Shown here: positions 59,698-64,000 of the stretch, piece after piece
How the letters are laid out: every line of letters begins with the position of its first letter
How positions within the stretch are numbered: position 1 is the stretch's first letter
From: Janibacter cremeus
GTDB taxonomy: Bacteria > Actinomycetota > Actinomycetes > Actinomycetales > Dermatophilaceae
Direction: 5' to 3'
NCBI RefSeq assembly: GCF_029395675.1
Contig: NZ_CP115184.1
Location: 1,488,001 to 1,552,000 of the forward strand
DNA length: 64,000 bases
Translations under genes and position numbers: made by a program
Notes under the pieces: model-generated
Databases searched by the model: none
The model's input: the letters and a program-made list of their open reading frames with translations, nothing else
Told to the model about the DNA's origin: nothing

Positions 59698-60315
59698 GTG
59701 ACTGCACCGACCCACAACCCGTCCGACCGCATCGTCTGGATCGACTGCGAGATGACCGGCCTCTCCCTCGAGCACGATGCGCTCATCGAGGTCGCCGCGC
59801 TGGTCACCGACTACGAGCTGGAGCAGGTGGGCGAGGGCATCGATGTCGTCATCCGTCCGCCCGAGGCCGCGCTGACCCAGATGAACGACTTCGTGCGCAC
59901 CATGCACACCACCTCCGGGCTGCTCGACGTCCTCGCCGAGGGCATGTCGCTGACCGACGCCGAGGAAGCGGTGCTGGCGCACATCAAGGAGCTCGTGCCC
60001 GAGGCCGGCAAGGCCCCGCTCGGGGGGAACAGCGTCGCGACCGACCGCGCCTTCCTCCAGCGGGACATGGCCGACCTGGAGGGGCACCTCCACTACCGGA
60101 TGATCGACGTCTCCTCCATCAAGGAGCTCGCCCGTCGCTGGTACCCGCGCTCCTACTTCGCCTCCCCGACGAAGAGCGGCGGCCACCGGGCGCTCGCCGA
60201 CATCACCGAGTCGATCGCCGAGCTGCGCTACTACCGCGAGGCGGTCTTCCTGCCCCCGCCGGGCCTCGACACCGCGGCGCTGAAGACCATCGCGGCCAAG
60301 CACCAGGTCGACTGA
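59698..60315 (+). CDS. orn: Oligoribonuclease
   Basis: This 205-residue exonuclease degrades short RNA fragments to mononucleotides. The DEDDh motifs are visible as IDCEMTG, the central TMHTTSGL and LGGNSVATDRAFLQRDM, and the C-terminal SGGHRALADITESIAEL with the histidine. The GTG at 59698 is preferred, with AGGGTG upstream; another in-frame GTG lies nine bases before. A long stem-loop follows the gene. Confidence 0.95.
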   Translation: MTAPTHNPSDRIVWIDCEMTGLSLEHDALIEVAALVTDYELEQVGEGIDVVIRPPEAALTQMNDFVRTMHTTSGLLDVLAEGMSLTDAEEAVLAHIKELVPEAGKAPLGGNSVATDRAFLQRDMADLEGHLHYRMIDVSSIKELARRWYPRSYFASPTKSGGHRALADITESIAELRYYREAVFLPPPGLDTAALKTIAAKHQVD

Positions 60316-60327
60316 CGCCCCGACACG

Positions 60328-60362
60328 AGAAGGCCCCCGGACGATTCGTCCGGGGGCCTTCT
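60328..60362 (+). terminator. Terminator after orn
   Basis: This is a perfect 16-base-pair stem (AGAAGGCCCCCGGACG with its complement) closed by an ATT tip. It begins 13 bases after the orn stop and is immediately followed by the 3' end of tRNA-His on the other strand, so it can serve both transcripts. Confidence 0.85.
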
Positions 60363-60365
60363 GCC

Positions 60366-60442
60366 TGGGGTGAGTAACGGGACTTGAACCCGCGACCCTC
60401 GCGACCACAACGCGATGCTCTACCAGCTGAGCTATACCCACC
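60366..60442 (-). tRNA. tRNA-His (anticodon GTG), CCA encoded
   Basis: The anticodon arm is TCGCG-TTGTGGT-CGCGA. The acceptor stem GTGGGTA/TACTCAC has one G-U pair, and an extra 5' G opposite C73 gives the tRNA-His identity pair. CCA is encoded at 60366-60368. Confidence 0.95.
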
Positions 60443-60572
60443 ACGGCGCCCTGTCTTGGGCAGCGCGGACCATCGTACCTGCTCCGGAGCAGTGCTCGTG
60501 ACCACCCTGCCTGCGACGCCCTCGAGCACCCGCCTCCGACGGGTTCCCCCGTCGATCAGGCACCATGGCCAC

Positions 60573-61340
60573 GTGACGACTTCTGCGAACCCGCTGCCTC
60601 CCTTCGCCCGCATCCTGGGTGCGATCCTCACCGCGGTGACCCTCATGGCCGCCACGGTCATCACCGCCTCACCGGCGGACGCACACGCCCGCCTGGAGGG
60701 GTCCAGCCCCCAGGACGGTGCCACGCTCTCGGCCGTGCCCCCGGAGATCATGCTGCGCTTCAACGAGCCCATCGAGGAGGGCCTGAACCAGGTCAGCGTG
60801 AAGTCCGGCTCCACCGATGTGGCCAAGGGCGACCCCCAGGTCGACGGGTCGAACGTCTACCAGCCGATCGAGTACACGATGGACCCCGGCGAGTACACGG
60901 TCACGTACAAGGTGGTCAGTGCCGACGGGCACCCCGTGAGTGGCACCTTCACCTTCACCTACGCCCCCGCGGACAACGACGGACAGGTCGACGAGGACCC
61001 GGACGCCACCCCCTACTCCCCGTCGGAGACCTCCTCGCCCGCCGAGCCGGAGGAGACCTCGTCGCCGGCCGGCGACTCGAGCGAGTCGCCCTCGGAGGAG
61101 ACCTCCACCCCCGCCGACGAGTCGAGCCCGGAGGAGGAGTCGAGCCCGAGCGAGACCGCCACGGCCACCGACGAGTCCCCGACCCCCGAGGAGGACGCGG
61201 GCGAGGAGACCGCCCAGGAGAGCACCTCCCCGTGGTGGTGGGCCCTCGCCGTGGGTGCGCTCGTCGTGGTCATCGGCGGGCTCGTGATGCTCGTGCGCGG
61301 CCGCCGGGACTCCGAGGACGAGGAGGCCCCGCGCGGCTGA
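60573..61340 (+). CDS. CopC-domain protein with acidic stalk and membrane anchor
   Basis: This 255-residue protein has an N-terminal signal or anchor helix ending at ADAHARLEGSSP, where the mature N-terminal His begins the CopC fold, as in CopC/YobA copper-binding proteins. A second His is in DGHPVSG. Residues about 140-215 are a Ser/Thr/Glu/Pro repeat-rich linker, and a hydrophobic helix near residues 218-240 with an RGRR stop anchors the C-terminus. It should sit on the outer face of the membrane and may bind copper. The GTG start is the first fitting codon; the ribosome binding site is weak. Confidence 0.8.
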   Translation: MTTSANPLPPFARILGAILTAVTLMAATVITASPADAHARLEGSSPQDGATLSAVPPEIMLRFNEPIEEGLNQVSVKSGSTDVAKGDPQVDGSNVYQPIEYTMDPGEYTVTYKVVSADGHPVSGTFTFTYAPADNDGQVDEDPDATPYSPSETSSPAEPEETSSPAGDSSESPSEETSTPADESSPEEESSPSETATATDESPTPEEDAGEETAQESTSPWWWALAVGALVVVIGGLVMLVRGRRDSEDEEAPRG

Positions 61341-61352
61341 CCCGCGTGACGC

Positions 61353-61387
61353 ACGAAGGCCCCGGACGCGATGTCCGGGGCCTTCGT
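61353..61387. terminator. Terminator between the CopC gene and tRNA-Lys
   Basis: This is a perfect 15-base-pair stem (ACGAAGGCCCCGGAC and its complement) with a GCGAT loop. It starts 12 bases after the CopC-like stop and ends five bases from the 3' end of the convergent tRNA-Lys. Confidence 0.85.
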
Positions 61388-61391
61388 CGTG

Positions 61392-61467
<76 letters not shown>

Positions 61468-61540
61468 GCGAGGAGAGACATTAGCAGGGTCGTGGCCGAG
61501 TGCGAAATCGGCTGCCAGCAGCCGGCTTTTGGCACGACGA

Positions 61541-61570
61541 GGGGGGTCGGTCCAGCCGGACCGACCCCCC
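61541..61570 (-). terminator. Terminator after the DUF3618 gene
   Basis: A perfect 13-base-pair stem (GGGGGGTCGGTCC and its complement) with an AGCC loop lies 21 bases past the DUF3618 stop on the minus strand, in the otherwise featureless gap before tRNA-Lys. Confidence 0.8.
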
Positions 61571-61591
61571 ATCGCCAGTTGCCGCGACGGC

Positions 61592-61894
61592 TCACCAGGA
61601 GCGCTTGACGCGCTGGCGCTCCCACTTCTTGTGCTTGCGGCTGGTGGAGATCATCTTCAGCACGATGACCGCGCCCACGGCCGCCGCGGCCATGGCGACA
61701 CGGTCCATCCGCAGCTCGCCGGACTCGGTCCTGACGGCGCCGTCCAAGGAGGACTTCAGCGACTCCTTCTGACGGGCGATGACGTTCTTCGGTGCAGCCC
61801 GCACGCTCAGCTCATCGATGGTCTGGGCCAGTCGGTCGCGGGTCGTGACGATGTCGTTCTCGAGCTTGGTGATACTCGGGTTCTCGTTGCTCAC
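61592..61894 (-). CDS. DUF3618 small membrane-associated protein
   Basis: This 100-residue protein starts with a polar helical region containing ITKLENDIVTTRDRLAQTIDEL, the signature of DUF3618, and ends with one hydrophobic helix (about residues 65-83) followed by a very basic tail (RKHKKWERQR). It is probably a single-pass membrane protein with both ends charged. It lies 14 bases after bcp on the same strand and is likely co-transcribed. Its function is unknown. Confidence 0.8.
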   Translation of the reverse strand: MSNENPSITKLENDIVTTRDRLAQTIDELSVRAAPKNVIARQKESLKSSLDGAVRTESGELRMDRVAMAAAAVGAVIVLKMISTSRKHKKWERQRVKRSW

Positions 61895-61908
61895 GTGGTG
61901 TTCCGTCC

Positions 61909-62379
61909 TTACTCGATGCCGAGGTCCCGGCGGATACGGGCAACGTGGCCCGTCGCCTTGACGTTGTAACGGGCGTGGGTGACCACACCATCTTCTCCGA
62001 CGACGACCGTCGAGCGGATGACCCCCTCGACGACCTTGCCGTACAGCTTCTTCTCACCATAGGCGCCCCAGGCCCTCATGACGGACTTGTCGGCGTCGGA
62101 GAGCAGTGTGATCGTCAGTCCATCGCGCTCCCGGAACTTCGCAAGCTTCTCGGGCGCGTCCGGCGAGATCCCGATGACCTCGGTGTCGACGGCGCGCAGC
62201 GCCTCCAGGGAGTCGCTGAAGTCGCAGGCCTGGGCCGTGCAGCCCGGCGTCATCGCCGCCGGGTAGAAGTAGACGATGACCCGCTTGCCGCGGAAGTCGC
62301 CCAGGGACACGGGCGTACCGGTGTCATCAGGGAGGGTGAAGTCCGGGGCGGGATCGCCCGGGGTGAGTCTCTCGCCCAC
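61909..62379 (-). CDS. bcp: Thioredoxin-dependent thiol peroxidase (BCP-type peroxiredoxin)
   Basis: This 156-residue peroxiredoxin reduces hydroperoxides. The peroxidatic cysteine is in YPAAMTPGCTAQACDF, and the cysteine five residues later is the usual resolving residue of BCP. The GTG at 62379 starts the conserved GERLTPGDPAPDFTLPD block and has GAGG five bases upstream. The frame is open further upstream, but that part is not conserved. It is divergent from the nickel/cobalt transporter genes. Confidence 0.92.
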   Translation of the reverse strand: MGERLTPGDPAPDFTLPDDTGTPVSLGDFRGKRVIVYFYPAAMTPGCTAQACDFSDSLEALRAVDTEVIGISPDAPEKLAKFRERDGLTITLLSDADKSVMRAWGAYGEKKLYGKVVEGVIRSTVVVGEDGVVTHARYNVKATGHVARIRRDLGIE

Positions 62380-62477
62380 GAATGCCTCGCAATCTGCCTG
62401 TGCGTCGGTGCCGGAGGACGTGGACAAACCTATCCCAGCGCGGGCCTCGCGGGCAGCCGGAGACCGATGGACGCAAG

Positions 62478-62494
62478 ATGCAAACCGTGTGCAA
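62478..62494. promoter_or_regulatory. Nur-like box upstream of cbiM
   Basis: ATGCAA-ACCGT-GTGCAA matches the form TGCAA-N5-TGCAA-like reported for the nickel-responsive Fur-family regulator Nur of Streptomyces (tTGCaa-N5-ttGCAA). It lies 40 bases upstream of the cbiM start in a gap of 155 bases shared with bcp. A further GCAAGATGC just upstream adds a partial half-site. The match is by eye. Confidence 0.45.
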
Positions 62495-62534
62495 TAGTGG
62501 AGCGTCCTGCCCCGACTGACGAGGAGATGCTGCG

Positions 62535-63224
62535 ATGCACGTCCCCGACGGATTCCTCGACGGGCCCACCTCGGTGGGCACCGCCGCCATCGCGGCGGCG
62601 GGCATCGGGGTGGCCCTGTGGCGCAGTCGCTCCTCGCTCGACGACCGGACCGCCCCGATGGCGGGGATGGCGGCCGTCTTCGTCTTCGCCGCACAGATGC
62701 TCAACTTCCCCGTGGGCGCCGGCACCTCCGGGCACCTGCTCGGCGGGGCACTCGCCGCGGTCCTCGTCGGGCCGTGGACGGCGACCCTGTGCATCACCGT
62801 CGTGCTCGTCGTGCAGGCGCTGCTCTTCGCCGACGGCGGCATCACCGCACTCGGCACCAATGTCACCCTCATGGCCGTGGTCGGGGTGTGGGTGGGCTGG
62901 GCGCTCTTCCGTGCCGTCGTCCTGGTCCTGCCACGGCGCACCGCCTCGGTGCCGATCGCCGCCGCCGTCGCCGCCTTCGTCTCCGTGCCGGTGACGGCCC
63001 TGGCCTTCGTCGGGATGTATGCCGTCGGTGGCCAGGCACCGATCCCCCTCGACACGCTGACCACGGCCATGCTGTCGTGGCACGCCCTCATCGGGATCGG
63101 CGAGGCGGTCATCACCTTCCTCGTCGTCGGATCCATCACGACCGCACGCCCGGACCTCGTGCGTGGAGCCGCCGGTCGACGACCAGCCGACCTGGTGCGG
63201 CGTGAAGCGGAGGTCCCGGCATGA
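62535..63224 (+). CDS. cbiM: Nickel/cobalt ECF transporter S component (CbiM/NikM)
   Basis: This 229-residue membrane protein binds Ni2+ or Co2+ through its extreme N-terminus. It begins MHVPDGFL, and the start is fixed because Met1-His2 are metal ligands in this family. GAGGAG lies eight bases upstream. About seven hydrophobic segments follow, including the histidine-containing PVGAGTSGHLLGG loop. The motif set does not tell nickel from cobalt; the Nur-like box would favour nickel. It overlaps the next gene by four bases. Confidence 0.9.
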   Translation: MHVPDGFLDGPTSVGTAAIAAAGIGVALWRSRSSLDDRTAPMAGMAAVFVFAAQMLNFPVGAGTSGHLLGGALAAVLVGPWTATLCITVVLVVQALLFADGGITALGTNVTLMAVVGVWVGWALFRAVVLVLPRRTASVPIAAAVAAFVSVPVTALAFVGMYAVGGQAPIPLDTLTTAMLSWHALIGIGEAVITFLVVGSITTARPDLVRGAAGRRPADLVRREAEVPA

Positions 63225-63541
63225 AGCACCGGATCAGCACCCGGGCCGTCGTCCTCGGCGGCGTGGTCGTCGCCCTGCTCCTCGCCGCGGTCGTGTCCTT
63301 CTACGCGTCGGGGTCGCCCGACGGGCTGGAGCGCGTCGCCGAGAACCTCGGCTTCGCCGGGACCGCCGGCGAGCACGCGGCCGGTGACTCACCCCTGGCC
63401 GACTACGGCATCAGCGGCATCGGGGACGCTCGCCTCTCCGGCGGGCTGGCCGGTGTCATCGGCCTCTCCGTCGTCGGGATCGTCATGTACGGCCTCACGC
63501 GTCTGCTGCGTCGCGGCGACTCCGACGCGACGGAGGACTGA
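63221..63541 (+). CDS. PDGLE-domain (CbiN/NikN-like) component
   Basis: This 106-residue protein has a hydrophobic helix at each end and the diagnostic SGSPDGLERVAE motif near residue 30, which defines the PDGLE domain found in or next to CbiM/NikM transporters. It would assist metal loading of the S component. The ATG overlaps the cbiM stop, and the CbiQ start follows its stop directly. Confidence 0.85.
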   Translation: MKHRISTRAVVLGGVVVALLLAAVVSFYASGSPDGLERVAENLGFAGTAGEHAAGDSPLADYGISGIGDARLSGGLAGVIGLSVVGIVMYGLTRLLRRGDSDATED

Positions 63542-64000
63542 GTGGGCGGCCCCCACGGCCGCTCCCTGCACGTCGCCGGAACCTCCGTCGTGCACCGGCT
63601 GCCCGCCCACGTGAAGGTCGTCGCGCTCCTCGTCTTCGTCGGCGCGGTCGTGGCGACCCCGCGCGAGGCCTTCTGGGCCTACGGGCTGCACGCGGTCGGG
63701 CTGCTGACCGCGATCGTGATCTCGACCGTCCCGTTCCGAGTACTGCTGCCCCGGCTGGTGATCGAGCTCCCGTTCGTCGTCTTCGCGCTGCTCATGCCCT
63801 TCGTCGCGATGGGGCCGCAGACGCAGGTCGGTCCGCTGTCGTTGTCCGTCGCCGGACTGTGGGGGGCGTGGGCACTGCTGGCGAAGGGGACGCTGGGCGC
63901 CCTGGCATCGCTGCTCCTGGCGGCCACGACCTCCGCGACCGACCTCGTCGGTGGCCTGGCCCGGCTGCGGCTGCCACGACGTCTGGTGGAGATACTCGCC
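63542..64000 (+). CDS. cbiQ: Nickel/cobalt ECF transporter T component (CbiQ), 3' partial
   Basis: The frame is open from a GTG that directly follows the previous stop to the end of the window, 153 codons. It has HVAGTSVVHRLPAHVKVVALL at its start, the usual CbiQ opening, and about four hydrophobic segments. The GLARLRLPRRLVEIL stretch at the window edge is the beginning of the conserved coupling region. The ATPase CbiO gene is expected just downstream, outside the window. Confidence 0.85.
   Translation, partial: MGGPHGRSLHVAGTSVVHRLPAHVKVVALLVFVGAVVATPREAFWAYGLHAVGLLTAIVISTVPFRVLLPRLVIELPFVVFALLMPFVAMGPQTQVGPLSLSVAGLWGAWALLAKGTLGALASLLLAATTSATDLVGGLARLRLPRRLVEILA

Noticed and set aside
62380..62534. 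Cobalamin riboswitch upstream of cbiM
   Set aside because: The gap is only 155 bases, contains the bcp start region and shows no B12 box or long stem set.

Overview
The window is about 70% GC and densely coded, with many GTG and several TTG starts, long chains of 1-4 base stop/start overlaps, paired clpP1/clpP2, a mycothiol-type thioredoxin-fold protein, a group II truncated haemoglobin and EttA beside an SSB paralogue. This points to an actinomycete (Actinomycetota), most likely a Micrococcales member. An Intrasporangiaceae/Janibacter-like origin is a guess. No insertion sequence, prophage or CRISPR array is visible, and no gap between genes exceeds about 200 bp.

Layout. 1-3135: the end of an ECF vitamin/metabolite transporter (T, double ATPase, S). 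3159-7900: a DUF4916 protein, a PlsC acyltransferase, a ValRS with the archaeal-style signature, and a C39-like cysteine peptidase. 7922-16688: the protein quality-control block clpX, clpP2, clpP1 and tig, interrupted by a GH13 trehalose-synthase-like enzyme with a coupled 41-residue membrane protein, a hotdog thioesterase and an MFS carrier. 16845-22878: a cation/proton antiporter, tRNA-Pro, tRNA-Gly, a secreted AMIN-like protein, trmB, a PP2C phosphatase, rpiB and the mycothiol-type thioredoxin-fold protein. 22971-29963: a rightward run of pepN, mscS, glbO, alpha-glucosidase, a hydrolase and a GDPD. 29966-35133: an IMPase-like gene, a thioesterase pair, a RecQ-phosphoribosyltransferase fusion and tesB.

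35332-48992: respiratory nitrate reduction plus molybdenum cofactor synthesis. A candidate Fe-S regulator is followed by narG-narH-narJ-narI-moeZ-moeA-moaC-mobA-DUF6457-moaD on the plus strand, almost every junction overlapping. Convergent mogA-moaE-moaA are chained in the same way on the minus strand. The block could make nitrate reductase, its chaperone and most of its cofactor; narK, modABC and mobB are not in the window.

49148-64000: an acyl-CoA dehydrogenase divergent from a TetR regulator with a clear palindrome between them, a pentapeptide-repeat protein, ettA, an SSB paralogue, two dynamin-like GTPases, tRNA-Arg, a phosphopantetheinyl transferase, a PrsW protease, orn, tRNA-His, a CopC-like protein, tRNA-Lys, a DUF3618 protein, bcp, and the start of a CbiMNQ/NikMNQ nickel-cobalt ECF transporter behind a Nur-like box.

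From memory, much of the backbone (clpX, clpP2, clpP1, tig, rpiB, Rv2466c, pepN, glbO, aglA, ettA, ssb paralogue) matches the Mycobacterium tuberculosis Rv2457c-Rv2478c neighbourhood. The 32-51 kb segment with recQ, tesB, nar, Moco and fatty-acid genes looks like a lineage-specific insertion into it. The most unexpected sequence-level signal is a 9-mer, CGAAGGGGG, dispersed through genes and terminators far above composition-based expectation.
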